Origin: an uncultured Lachnospiraceae bacterium
GTDB taxonomy: Bacteria > Bacillota_A > Clostridia > Lachnospirales > Lachnospiraceae
Direction: 5' to 3'
DNA length: 27,742 bases
NCBI GenBank assembly: GCA_910587905.1
Contig: CAJUOF010000215.1
Span: 1-27,742, forward strand
Position numbers and translations under genes: made by a program. Positions 6,851 to 20,018 of this stretch are shown piece after piece. Position 1 is the stretch's first letter; every line of letters starts with the position of its first letter. Below the pieces are notes generated by a model. It saw nothing but the letters and a program-made list of their open reading frames with translations. It had not been told where the DNA came from and searched no databases.

Positions 6851-9505
6851 TTACCGCAGATTCTTGATCCAGGCCAGGATCTCGTGGGCCAGGAGGGGCA
6901 TGGCCGAGAGCAAAAGGAGCATCAGCCATTCCGGGAGGGCCAGGGAACAGGTCCCGAACACCCCGACAAAGTACGGCACCTCCGTGACCAGAAGCTGCAG
7001 GAGGAAACCCAAAACCACCGCCAGGAGCATCAGCTTGTTGCCCAGGTGGTTCATTCGGAACAGGGAGGTCTCCACATCCCGCATGCCGACGGCGTGGAAA
7101 AGCTGGGAGATGCCCAGCACCGTGAAGGCATAGGTCTGGCAGCGGCCGAGGAGTCCCGGGTCCGCCATCAGATTTCCCAAAGTCTCCACGGTCACGGGAT
7201 CGCCGGCCCGCATCAGCATCCCGATGGGAAGCTGCAAGAACGCCGCCGTGCTGATGAAGGCGATCAGAAAACCGTACAGCAGGGTGCAGCTTAAGCCTCC
7301 CCTCGCAAAAAGACTCTCGTTCTTCGACCTCGGCGGCCGCTTCATGTAATTCTTGTTGCCGTTCACGTCCACGCCAAGGGCCAGGGCCGGCAGCGAGTCG
7401 GTGAGCAGGTTGATCCACAGGATATGGCTCGGCTTCAGGGGGGAAGGCAGGCCCAGGCTGATGGCCGCCAGCATGGTCATGATCTCCCCGAAATTGGAGG
7501 ACAACAGGAAGAGCACCGACTTCTTGATGTTCTCGTAGATCCCTCTGCCCAGGGCGATGGCTTTCGCAATGGTCGCAAAGTTGTCGTCCGTCAGCACCAG
7601 GTCCGCCGCATTCTTCGCCACGTCCGTCCCCGCCATTCCCATGGCCACGCCCACGTCCGCCGCCTTCAGGGACGGTGCGTCGTTGACCCCGTCCCCGGTC
7701 ATGGCCACGATCTCCCCCGCCTCCTTGTAGGCGGACACGATCCGCACCTTGTGCTCCGGAGCCACATGGGCGAACACCCGAAGCCAGGGAAGCCGCTTTT
7801 GCAAATCCCCGTCGGAAAGGGCGGCAAGCTCCTCGCCGGAAATACATTCCTCCGACCGGTCGGCGATGCCAAGTTCCCTTGCGATGGCGAAGGCCGTATC
7901 CGCCCGGTCCCCGGTGATCATGACCGTCCTCACGCCGGCCCGCCTGAACTGGACGACCGCCTGGGCCGCTTCCGGCCGCACCGGATCCGCCATGCCCGCC
8001 ACGCCCACGAAAACCAGGTCCCGCTCCGTGGGGCCATCCGCATCCGGAACCATGGCGACGGCCAGAACCCGGAGCGCCTCTCCCGCAAAGAGTTTTAACA
8101 CCTCCCCGATCTCATTTCGCTCCTGGCGGCTCATCAGTACCGCACGGCCGTCCTTCCAGACAAACCGGCATCGGCCAAGCACCTCCTCCGGCGACCCCTT
8201 CGTGTAAGAAATCCTGCCGCCCCGGTCCGCATGGAGTGTGGTCATCAGCTTCCGCTCCGAATCAAAAGGGATCTCCGCCCTTCTCGGCATGCTCCGCTCC
8301 AGCTCCCTGCGGTACAGGCCGTGGACGGCCGCCATGTCCAGGAGGGCCAGCTCCGTCGGATCCCCGAACCGGCCGGTTCCCCCCGAAACTCCCCTCCCCC
8401 TCGTCCCGTGGGACCCGCTCCCCCTTTCCGCCGCCCCATCCCCCTCATTCCCGGAGACGTCGGCCCCGAAGGAAGCGTTCCGGAAGACCTCCGCATCATT
8501 GCAGAGAGTGAAGCCCCGAAGGAAATGCCGGTCCAGATCACATTTGAGCTCCGCAGGGGCGCAGACCCGTCCCCCCGTATAACACTTCGCCACGGTCATC
8601 CGGTTCTGGGTCAGCGTCCCCGTTTTATCAGAACAAACCACACTCACACATCCCAGGGTTTCCACGCTGGGAAGCCGCTTCACGATGGTATTCACCTTCA
8701 CCATCCGGGAGACGCTCAGGGCCAGCACCATGGTGACAATGGCCGGAAGCCCCTCCGGAACCGCCGCCACCGCCAGGGAAATGGCCGTGATCAGCATTTC
8801 CGGAACGTTCCGCCTCTGCCATACGGCGATCAAAAACAGCAGCACGCACAGAACGACGGAGAGAATGCTGAGCACCTTCCCCAGATCGGCCAGCCGCTTT
8901 TGGAGCGGCGTCTTTTCCGCCTTCGTGTTCTGGAGCATTCCGGCGATCTTCCCGATCTCCGTCTCCATGCCGATGGCCGTCACGATCCCCTCGCCCCGGC
9001 CATAGGTGACATTGGTGGACATGTAGGCCCTGTTATTCCTCCCCGTGTCCTTGTCCACGGGAACCGATTCCCCGGTCAGGGCCGCCTCCTCGATCTTGAG
9101 CCCCGCCACCGTCTTTAAGAGCAGATCCGCCGGAACCTGGCGTCCCGCCTCCAGACTGACAATGTCCCCGGGGATCAGGCTGGCGGCGGGGACCTCCCGC
9201 ACCCGCTCCCCTTCCTTTAATAATGCCTTCGGGCTGGAGATCTTCTTCAAGGCCCCCAGCGCCTTTGCCGCCTTCCCCTCCTGAATCACGCCCACGAAAG
9301 AATTCAGGGTAACGACCGCCAGGATGATCGCCATGTCCCCATATTCCCCCAAAAAAGCAGAAATAGCCGCTGCGATCATCAAAATGTAAATCAACGGGCT
9401 GTTCAGCTGCTCCAAAAACCGGACAAAGACAGAGTGATGCTTTTCCTCCGCCAACACGTTCATGCCCCGCCGGTATCCTCCATGCTTCGTCTTTTTCTCC
9501 GCCAC
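6851..9505 (-). CDS. Cation-transporting P-type ATPase, Ca2+-type (P2A-like)
   Basis: This ATP-driven membrane pump of about 884 residues has every core motif: TGES (144-147, actuator), PEGLPA (250-255, ion-binding helix 4), CSDKTGTLT with the phosphorylated Asp (D293), KGSPE (nucleotide domain), MTGDGVND, and NLLTDSLPALALGVD in helix 6. SSNFGE in helix 5 and the helix 4/6 signatures fit Ca2+ exporters. The GTG at 9505 is chosen because GGGAGGA lies five bases upstream; an ATG at 9538 lacks a site. Two oddities: the region before helix 1 is very short, and a Gly/Ser/Arg-rich insert (about residues 346-380) separates CNDA from GDPTE. Ion specificity is inferred from motifs only. Confidence 0.92.
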   Translation of the reverse strand: MAEKKTKHGGYRRGMNVLAEEKHHSVFVRFLEQLNSPLIYILMIAAAISAFLGEYGDMAIILAVVTLNSFVGVIQEGKAAKALGALKKISSPKALLKEGERVREVPAASLIPGDIVSLEAGRQVPADLLLKTVAGLKIEEAALTGESVPVDKDTGRNNRAYMSTNVTYGRGEGIVTAIGMETEIGKIAGMLQNTKAEKTPLQKRLADLGKVLSILSVVLCVLLFLIAVWQRRNVPEMLITAISLAVAAVPEGLPAIVTMVLALSVSRMVKVNTIVKRLPSVETLGCVSVVCSDKTGTLTQNRMTVAKCYTGGRVCAPAELKCDLDRHFLRGFTLCNDAEVFRNASFGADVSGNEGDGAAERGSGSHGTRGRGVSGGTGRFGDPTELALLDMAAVHGLYRRELERSMPRRAEIPFDSERKLMTTLHADRGGRISYTKGSPEEVLGRCRFVWKDGRAVLMSRQERNEIGEVLKLFAGEALRVLAVAMVPDADGPTERDLVFVGVAGMADPVRPEAAQAVVQFRRAGVRTVMITGDRADTAFAIARELGIADRSEECISGEELAALSDGDLQKRLPWLRVFAHVAPEHKVRIVSAYKEAGEIVAMTGDGVNDAPSLKAADVGVAMGMAGTDVAKNAADLVLTDDNFATIAKAIALGRGIYENIKKSVLFLLSSNFGEIMTMLAAISLGLPSPLKPSHILWINLLTDSLPALALGVDVNGNKNYMKRPPRSKNESLFARGGLSCTLLYGFLIAFISTAAFLQLPIGMLMRAGDPVTVETLGNLMADPGLLGRCQTYAFTVLGISQLFHAVGMRDVETSLFRMNHLGNKLMLLAVVLGFLLQLLVTEVPYFVGVFGTCSLALPEWLMLLLLSAMPLLAHEILAWIKNLR

Positions 9506-9619
9506 CTTGCTCCTCCCGTCCACCTGCCGTCTGCACATCCGAAAGCGGAAACGGCCCTTCTGTCCCGGACGCCCCCTCCATGCTGCAGGGCCCGTCCGGA
9601 ACTTTTATCATAACCTATG

Positions 9620-9648
9620 AAGACAGAAAGAAAAATATGTGCTATAAT
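9620..9648 (+). promoter_or_regulatory. Promoter for the HSL-family hydrolase-like gene
   Basis: AAGACA (9620-9625), a 17-base spacer and a perfect TATAAT (9643-9648) preceded by TGC, an extended -10 element. The ATG at 9682 follows 33 bases later. Confidence 0.65.
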
Positions 9649-9681
9649 GTCCAAAATGACAATTGCAAAAAGGAGTTTTTT

Positions 9682-10566
9682 ATGCCCGGCATGATCAGTT
9701 CTCTCTCTTATCAATATAAAGTCATCACCAACGCGAAAAACCATCTGAAAAAACAACTCACGGCCAGGGACCACGGCGATCCTCAGCAAAGGACTCCCCC
9801 AAAATCCCTGGAAAAACGCCACCGGACCCAGGCCAACGAGCGCTCCGGCCATCCCGTCTATTATCTGGATTACGACAGGGCCGAGGAAAAGCCCTGCATT
9901 TTATATTTCCACGGCGGCTCCTTTCTCACCGGGCTCTCCGGGAAACACTGGAGGTTTGCGAGGAAGCTCCTCTTCGGCACCGGCTGTCCCATGGTCGTCC
10001 CCGACTATCCGCTGATTCCGGAGCATACCCACAGAGGGATCCTCGCCTTTTGCATGGAGCTTTACCTGGATTTGGCGGCAGAATGCCCCCACGGCGTGAT
10101 CCTGGTCGGTGACGGCGCCGGGGCGAATCTGGCCCTGTCCGTGGCAAGACAGGCCGTCCGAAAAAAGCTTCCCCTGCCTGTACAGATCCTTTTGCTCTCC
10201 CCGTACCTGGACCTGTCCGGAACCAATCCCATCCGGAACGTCCTGGCCCACCGGGACCCGGTGCTGGAGCCGGACGGCTGCCGGGAGGCCGCTCTTCTCT
10301 ATGCGGGCAGCCGTTCCCTGAGCGACCCACTGATCAGCCCCGTCCTCGGCTCCATGGAAGGCCTCCCCAAGGTCACCGCATGGACCGGGGACAACGACAT
10401 CCTCTATGCGGACACGCTGCTCCTAAAAGACGCCCTCAAAAAAGCCCGCACGCCCTATCACATTTACACCTATCCGAACATGGTCCACGGCTGGATGCTC
10501 GAGCGGATCCCGGAGGGACGCAGGGCCCTGCGGCAGATTGTCCTGACCATCCGGGAGTATCTCTGA
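9682..10566 (+). CDS. HSL-family alpha/beta hydrolase fold protein lacking the catalytic serine
   Basis: The 294-residue protein has the layout of the hormone-sensitive-lipase esterase family: oxyanion-hole HGGSF (77-81), DYPLIPEH (108-115, usually DYRLAPEH), the nucleophile-elbow region, an Asp region TGDNDILYAD (235-244) and the His in MVHGWM (H269). At the elbow, the family consensus GDSAGG is GDGAGA here, with glycine (residue 145) at the nucleophile position; the codons are GGT GAC GGC GCC GGG. The protein should therefore be inactive as a serine esterase unless another residue substitutes. The ATG at 9682 has AAGGAG six bases upstream. It converges on the hybrid kinase gene with 20 bases between. 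Possible roles are binding or regulation rather than catalysis. Confidence 0.87.
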   Translation: MPGMISSLSYQYKVITNAKNHLKKQLTARDHGDPQQRTPPKSLEKRHRTQANERSGHPVYYLDYDRAEEKPCILYFHGGSFLTGLSGKHWRFARKLLFGTGCPMVVPDYPLIPEHTHRGILAFCMELYLDLAAECPHGVILVGDGAGANLALSVARQAVRKKLPLPVQILLLSPYLDLSGTNPIRNVLAHRDPVLEPDGCREAALLYAGSRSLSDPLISPVLGSMEGLPKVTAWTGDNDILYADTLLLKDALKKARTPYHIYTYPNMVHGWMLERIPEGRRALRQIVLTIREYL

Positions 10567-10586
10567 CGGGGAATGAAGTTTCCTGG

Positions 10587-14519
<3,933 letters not shown>

Positions 14520-14530
14520 TTAGCATACCT

Positions 14531-15994
14531 CTATTTGTTTACGGCGCCGTTAAGCGCCTCACAGAAGGAGGCGTACCATTCCTCGAATGCCTCCCTGGTC
14601 ACATAAGGCGCAGCCGCCTCCTCCAGGCTTTTTCCCTGTTCCAGTGCCGCCGCCACGCTCTCACGGTCCGCTGCCGCCTTGTCGGCCAGATGGTACTCCA
14701 AAACCTTCCTGGCGGCGGAGCCGTTCTCGAAGCTCTTGTTGGTGTAGAGCGTCATCCCGTCCATCTCTTCAAAAATGGCGGTCAGGCAGTCGTAGGTCTT
14801 CGGAGCCACCGTCAGCTCCCGCTCCCCGATCACCTCGTCCAGCTTTTCCACGCTGTTGGCTTCCTTCCGCACAGGCAGGTAGCCGGATACGCTGCCGAAC
14901 TCCAGATTGTTCTCCGCCTGGGTAAACCATTTCAAGAACTCCACGGCGGCATACTCGTGCTTTTCATCCGACTTGCTGACCACCATCCCGGCGCCCTGCT
15001 GCACGGCGCAGTGCTCTCCCGCCTCAAATACGGGAGCCATCCGCACTATGTAGTCGATGGCGTAGCTGCCGCCGTCCGCCTCCACCTGATCCGGGAAATA
15101 CATGGCGGAGGACGTGGAGCCCGTGTAGGCCAGGATGTCCCCGGTCTTCACGTCGTCGGAGCGGAAGGAGCCGTAAGCGCCGAAATAGCCCTTCACCATG
15201 GGGACATAGTAGTTTTCCCACAACCGGTACAGCTCCTCCTCGGGCACATTTACGGTCACTTCTCCGTTCTCCACCTGGAAGATCTCTACGCCGAGCTGCT
15301 GCATGCCGATGACAAAATAGTTGGCCACGGCGTCCCTGCCGTAAAACGCCTTCCCGTCTCCCGGAATGTCCGGAGTCAGCCCGTCGGTCCACTCATAATA
15401 CGCCTGGGCGGTGGCGGTGATCCCCTCCACGGTGGCCAGGTCCTCCAGGGAAGCCCCCGTCGCATCCACAAATTTATCCCAGTCCGTCTTGTTGATCATC
15501 ATGATCTCCGTGGATTTCGCCGTGGGAAAGATCCTGAGCGACCCGTCGGCGGCAATGCGCCCTTCCTCGATGTAGGAGTCCACATACTGCTCCAGCTCCT
15601 TCTCGTCCAGATAGCCGGACAGATCGGCCTGGGCGCCGGCCTGCTCCACCTCGTAGGCGGTGTCCGCATAGGAGGAAAAGATGTCCGGCATGGCGTCGGC
15701 CCCCACCTTTCCCGCGACGGAATCCCGCACCGCAGTCTCCAGGTCAGAGACGGAACCCTGGGAAAATCCTTCCACATAGATCCCCTTCTCCCGCCCCACC
15801 GTATCGTTAAACTCTTCCACCAGGGCGTCAAAGGCCGCCTGCTGGGAGCCGTTGTAGTAGTGCCAGACCGTCAGTGACACGGGATCCTTAGGATCCAGGG
15901 GACCCTTGTCCCCGCAGCCCGAAAGCCCCAGCGCCATAACCACCGCCAAACAGAATATTCCCATCTTTTTTCCAAAGCTATTTGCGTTTCTCAT
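14531..15994 (-). CDS. Extracellular solute-binding lipoprotein (ABC family 1 type), no transporter partners
   Basis: This secreted lipoprotein of about 487 residues has a basic start, hydrophobic core and lipobox LSGC (Cys about residue 27). The mature part opens with VSLTVWHYYNGSQQAAFDAL, typical of family-1 sugar-type binding proteins, and shows AVEFLKWFTQAENN and SGYLPVRKE near the end. The ATG at 15994 gives a spacing of six bases from GAGGGGG; an ATG two codons earlier (16000) is too close to that site. No permease or ATPase gene is near. Instead the hybrid kinase follows after 11 bases. This suggests the protein delivers a ligand to the kinase sensor domain; the ligand is unknown. Confidence 0.9.
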   Translation of the reverse strand: MRNANSFGKKMGIFCLAVVMALGLSGCGDKGPLDPKDPVSLTVWHYYNGSQQAAFDALVEEFNDTVGREKGIYVEGFSQGSVSDLETAVRDSVAGKVGADAMPDIFSSYADTAYEVEQAGAQADLSGYLDEKELEQYVDSYIEEGRIAADGSLRIFPTAKSTEIMMINKTDWDKFVDATGASLEDLATVEGITATAQAYYEWTDGLTPDIPGDGKAFYGRDAVANYFVIGMQQLGVEIFQVENGEVTVNVPEEELYRLWENYYVPMVKGYFGAYGSFRSDDVKTGDILAYTGSTSSAMYFPDQVEADGGSYAIDYIVRMAPVFEAGEHCAVQQGAGMVVSKSDEKHEYAAVEFLKWFTQAENNLEFGSVSGYLPVRKEANSVEKLDEVIGERELTVAPKTYDCLTAIFEEMDGMTLYTNKSFENGSAARKVLEYHLADKAAADRESVAAALEQGKSLEEAAAPYVTREAFEEWYASFCEALNGAVNK

Positions 15995-16024
15995 CGCCAT
16001 CCCCCTCTAACCCTCTCTTTATCA

Positions 16025-16080
16025 AAATAAACCACTTTCATTCATGGTGGTATCTGCAATGCTGATATGGTGGTTTATTT
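16025..16080 (-). terminator. Hairpin between purL and the solute-binding gene, possible weak terminator
   Basis: AAATAAACCAC at 16025-16035 is the exact reverse complement of 16070-16080. The purL stop codon lies inside one arm. The stem is AT-rich with a long loop and no clean T-run, so termination may be partial and allow read-through into the solute-binding and kinase genes. Confidence 0.4.
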
Positions 16081-19000
16081 GAAATACTCCACGCCGGACT
16101 CGAACACGTGGAGATCCTGGTCGCCGTAGATGTTGACCGCTACGGACTCCCCTCGCCGCTCGATGTGGGCCATTTTTCCGAAAATGCGCCCGTCGGGGCT
16201 TGTGATGCCCTCGATGGCCTGATAGGAACCGTTGGGATTCCAGGCCTCGTTCATGGTGGGAACGCCGAACTCGTCCACGTACTGGGTGGCAACCTGGCCG
16301 TTTGCAAAGAGCTTTGCCAGCCACTCTTCATCTGCCACGAACCGCCCTTCCCCGTGGGAGGCCGCCGTGCAGTAGACCTTCCCCAGCTCCGCCTTCTTAA
16401 GCCAGGGCGACTTGTCGGAAACCACCTTGGTATATACCATTTTAGAAATATGGCGGCCGATGGTGTTGTAGGTGAGAGTCGGCGAATCCGCCTTCTGCTC
16501 CCGGATCTCGCCGTAAGGCACGAGACCCAGCTTGATAAGAGCCTGGAAGCCGTTGCAGATGCCCAGCATCAGGCCGTCCCGCTCATTCAGGAGCTTCCGC
16601 ACCGCCTCCGTTATGCGGGCGTTGCGGAAGGCCGTGGCAAAGAACTTGGCCGATCCCTCCGGCTCATCACCGGCGGAAAAGCCGCCGGGGAACATGATGA
16701 TCTGGGCCTCCCCGATGGCCTTCTCGAAGATCTCCACCGAATCCCGGATGTCCTCCGCCGTGATATTCCTGAGGACCTTCGTGACCACGTCGGCCCCCGC
16801 CGCCTCAAAGGCTTTCGCACTGTCGTACTCGCAGTTTGTTCCCGGGAACACCGGGATGAACACCCTGGGCTTCGCCACCTTATGACGGCACACATACACG
16901 CTGTCCGCCCTGTAGACCGCATCCCTCACCGCCGTCTGGGCCACGCCGGACACCGTGGGGAACACCTTCTCCAGAGGTTTCTCCCAGGCCGCCTGCAGCT
17001 CCAAAAGGCCAAGCTTCAGGGAACCGTATTCCACAAAATCACTCTCCGTCACCTCGCCGATGACCCGGTAACGTCCGGAAAGTTCCGACACCTTGCCGTC
17101 CGGGACCTCCGCCAGCAGATTGCCCCAGCCCGCCGCAAAGAGGTCCTCCGGGGCCATGTCATGCTCGATCCTCACGCCCATCCGGTTTCCGAAGGCCATC
17201 TTCGTCACCGCCTCGGCGATGCCGTTCCGCTCCAGGGCATAGGCGGAAATGATCCTTCCGGCCTTGACATCCTCAAAAAACTTCCCGTACTGGTCCATGG
17301 CCTGGCCGTAGACGGGCATGTCGTACTCGTCCCGGTCAACAGTAAAGAGCACCAGCTTGCTCCCGGCTTTTTTGAGCTCCGGTGTGATGACGGTCTTATC
17401 GCTGGCAACGTCCACCGCAAAGGAGACAAGGGTCGGCGGCACGTCCAGGTCGTTGAAGGAACCGGACATGCTGTCCTTTCCCCCGATGGAGGGCAGGCCG
17501 AAGCCCAGCTGGGCATCGTAGGCCCCCAGAAGGGCGGAGAAGGGCTCGCCCCACCGCTTCGGGTCCCCGGTCATCCTGCGGAAATATTCCTGGAAGGTAA
17601 AGCGGATCTTCCGGTAATCGCCGCCCGCCGCCACGATCTTCGCCACGGAAGAGACCACCGCATAGATGGCTCCGTGGTAAGGGCTCCAGGAAGAAAGATA
17701 CGGGTCGAAGCCATAGCTCATCATGGTCACCGTATCGGTCTTTCCCTTTAACACCGGCAGCTTCGCCACCATGGACTGGGTTTCCGTCATCTGATATCTC
17801 CCGCCATAGGGCATGTAGACGGAGCCCGCGCCGATGGAGCCGTCAAACATCTCCACCAGGCCCTTCTGGGAGCAGACGTTCAGGTCACTCATCGTCCCGG
17901 TCCACTTTGCGGCGACGTCCTTCACTTCCTCCTTGTCGAAAGGATTGCCCGCCCGGCCCGGCACCGTGACGGCCACGTCCGCCTCCTGGTGGGCGCCGTT
18001 GGTATCCAGGAAAGCCCGGCTTAAGTCCACGATGACCTTCCCCCTCCAGGACATCACAAGGCGGGGGCTCTCCGTAACCTCGGCCACGGGAACGGCCTCC
18101 AGGTTCTCCTCCTTCGCATAGGCCAGGAACCGCTCCACGTCCTTCGCATCGACGACCACCGCCATCCGCTCCTGGGACTCGGAGATGGCGATCTCCGTGC
18201 CATCCAGGCCGGCGTATTTCTTGGGCACCCGGTCCAGATCAATTTTCAGGCCGTCCGCCAGCTCGCCGATGGCCACCGACACGCCGCCGGCCCCGAAATC
18301 GTTGCATTTCTTGATGATATGGCTGACCTCTTCCCGCCGAAAGAGCCTCTGCAGCTTCCGCTCCGTGGGTGCGTTCCCCTTCTGCACCTCGGCCCCGCAG
18401 GTCTCGATGGACTTCTCCGTGTGGACCTTGGAGGAGCCGGTGGCACCGCCGCAGCCGTCCCTTCCGGTGCGGCCCCCCAGAAGGATGATGACGTCGCCGG
18501 GATCGGAGGTCTCCCGGACCACGGCACGCCTGGGAGCCGCCCCCACGACCGCCCCGATCTCCATGCGCTTGGCCGCATAATTCGGATGATAGATCTCCTT
18601 TACATAGCCGGTCGCCAGGCCGATCTGGTTCCCGTAGGAGCTGTAGCCGTGGGCCGCCCCCCGCACCAGCTTCTTCTGTGGAAGCTTCCCCTTCATGGTC
18701 TCGGACACCGGCACCGTCGGGTCCGCCGCACCGGTCACCCGCATGGCCTGGTACACGTAAGTCCGTCCGGAAAGAGGATCCCGGATGGCCCCGCCCAGGC
18801 AGGTGGCGGCGCCGCCGAAGGGCTCGATCTCCGTGGGATGGTTGTGGGTCTCGTTCTTAAAGTTCACCAGCCACTCCTCGGTAACACCGTCGATCTCCAC
18901 CGGCACCACGATGCTGCAGGCGTTGATCTCGTCGGACTCCTCCTGGTCCTGAAGCTTTCCCTCTTTTTTCAGCTTCCGCATGGCCATGAGCGCCAGATCC

Positions 19001-19824
19001 ATCAGGCAGACGAACTTGTCCTCCCGCCCGACAAAGATCTCGGCCCGGTCGGCCATGTATCTCTTGTAGGTCGCTTCCATGGGTTTCCTGTAGTCCCCCT
19101 CGCCGAAGGCCACGTTCTTGAGCTCCGTCTGGAAGGTGGTGTGGCGGCAGTGGTCCGACCAGTAGGTGTCCAGCACCCGGATCTCCGTCATGGACGGCTC
19201 CCTGCGCTCCTCGTTCTTAAAATAATTCTGGATGTGGAGGAAATCCTTAAAGGTCATGGCCAGATTCAGGGAGTCATAGAGCTCCTTAAGCGGCGTCTCT
19301 TCCATATGATAGAAACCCTCCAAAATCTTCACGTCCGCCGGCTCCTCAAACTTCGTGATCAGCGTCTCCGGAACGGCCTCCGCCGCCTCCCTGCTGTCCA
19401 CGGGATTGATGCAGTGCTCCTTGACCGCCTCCTTCTCCTCCTCCGTGAGTGTCCCCGTGAGCACGTAGGTGGTGGCGCTGCGGATCACCGGCTCCTCATT
19501 CTCATTGAGAAGCTTCACGCACTGCTCCGCAGAATCCGCCCGCTGGTCAAACTGTCCCGGCAGGTATTCCACGGAGAAGACCACGTCCTCCGGATTCCGT
19601 TCAAAATCCCCCTCGTAAAGGATGTCCACCGGCGGCTCGGAAAAAATCGTCCCCTTCGATTTTCCGTAGGTCTCGTCGGACAGGTTCTCCACGTCATAGC
19701 GGACCAGGACCCGCACGTCCCGCACCGTCCCGATCCCCAGGTAACTGCCGATCTCTTCCTTAAGCTCCCTCGCCTGAATGGCAAAAGGTTTTTTCTTCTC
19801 CACATAGATCCGTCTTACGCTCAT
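16075..19824 (-). CDS. purL: Phosphoribosylformylglycinamidine synthase, single-chain form
   Basis: PurL converts FGAR, glutamine and ATP to FGAM in the fourth step of purine synthesis, in the cytoplasm. At about 1249 residues this is the long form that carries the PurS-like, synthetase and glutaminase parts in one chain. Visible landmarks are NHPTEIEPFGGAATCLGG and DPGDVIILLGGRTGRDG in the synthetase part, SIGGKDSMSGSF, and at the C-terminus a glutaminase with VFPGTNCEYD, FPGGFSAGDE, nucleophile Cys (about 1090) in LGICNGFQ, and His/Glu in MAHIE (about 1220 and 1222). The ATG at 19824 has GGAGGAG five bases upstream; an in-frame ATG 14 codons earlier has none. No other pur gene is present, and a near-consensus promoter lies upstream. 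Confidence 0.97.
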   Translation of the reverse strand: MSVRRIYVEKKKPFAIQARELKEEIGSYLGIGTVRDVRVLVRYDVENLSDETYGKSKGTIFSEPPVDILYEGDFERNPEDVVFSVEYLPGQFDQRADSAEQCVKLLNENEEPVIRSATTYVLTGTLTEEEKEAVKEHCINPVDSREAAEAVPETLITKFEEPADVKILEGFYHMEETPLKELYDSLNLAMTFKDFLHIQNYFKNEERREPSMTEIRVLDTYWSDHCRHTTFQTELKNVAFGEGDYRKPMEATYKRYMADRAEIFVGREDKFVCLMDLALMAMRKLKKEGKLQDQEESDEINACSIVVPVEIDGVTEEWLVNFKNETHNHPTEIEPFGGAATCLGGAIRDPLSGRTYVYQAMRVTGAADPTVPVSETMKGKLPQKKLVRGAAHGYSSYGNQIGLATGYVKEIYHPNYAAKRMEIGAVVGAAPRRAVVRETSDPGDVIILLGGRTGRDGCGGATGSSKVHTEKSIETCGAEVQKGNAPTERKLQRLFRREEVSHIIKKCNDFGAGGVSVAIGELADGLKIDLDRVPKKYAGLDGTEIAISESQERMAVVVDAKDVERFLAYAKEENLEAVPVAEVTESPRLVMSWRGKVIVDLSRAFLDTNGAHQEADVAVTVPGRAGNPFDKEEVKDVAAKWTGTMSDLNVCSQKGLVEMFDGSIGAGSVYMPYGGRYQMTETQSMVAKLPVLKGKTDTVTMMSYGFDPYLSSWSPYHGAIYAVVSSVAKIVAAGGDYRKIRFTFQEYFRRMTGDPKRWGEPFSALLGAYDAQLGFGLPSIGGKDSMSGSFNDLDVPPTLVSFAVDVASDKTVITPELKKAGSKLVLFTVDRDEYDMPVYGQAMDQYGKFFEDVKAGRIISAYALERNGIAEAVTKMAFGNRMGVRIEHDMAPEDLFAAGWGNLLAEVPDGKVSELSGRYRVIGEVTESDFVEYGSLKLGLLELQAAWEKPLEKVFPTVSGVAQTAVRDAVYRADSVYVCRHKVAKPRVFIPVFPGTNCEYDSAKAFEAAGADVVTKVLRNITAEDIRDSVEIFEKAIGEAQIIMFPGGFSAGDEPEGSAKFFATAFRNARITEAVRKLLNERDGLMLGICNGFQALIKLGLVPYGEIREQKADSPTLTYNTIGRHISKMVYTKVVSDKSPWLKKAELGKVYCTAASHGEGRFVADEEWLAKLFANGQVATQYVDEFGVPTMNEAWNPNGSYQAIEGITSPDGRIFGKMAHIERRGESVAVNIYGDQDLHVFESGVEYFK

Positions 19825-19861
19825 AGGTCTCCTCCATATAACTTCACATCGCTTCCCCCAT

Positions 19862-19890
19862 ATCATATTTCATTTTCCATAGAAAGTCAA
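19862..19890 (-). promoter_or_regulatory. Strong sigma-A-type promoter for purL
   Basis: On the minus strand TTGACT (19885-19890), a 17-base spacer and TATGAT (19862-19867). The purL ATG is 37 bases downstream. No purine riboswitch is recognisable in this short leader. Confidence 0.78.
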
Positions 19891-20018
19891 TTTTTCCGGA
19901 AGGGAGAAATGAAATTTAGGTGGAAAATTTTAGGGGAAATCCGCCTATTAGTTCATGGACTTTGCCCATTTCCCATGCTACAATAATGCCATTCCCACCG
20001 GGAAAGGAGGTCTGCAGT

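Noticed and set aside
9580..9681. Extended start for the hydrolase-like gene.
   Set aside because: The extension would include the promoter -10 box; AAGGAG directly precedes the ATG at 9682.
19825..19920. Purine riboswitch ahead of purL.
   Set aside because: The leader between promoter and start is under 40 bases, too short for the aptamer, and shows no such fold.
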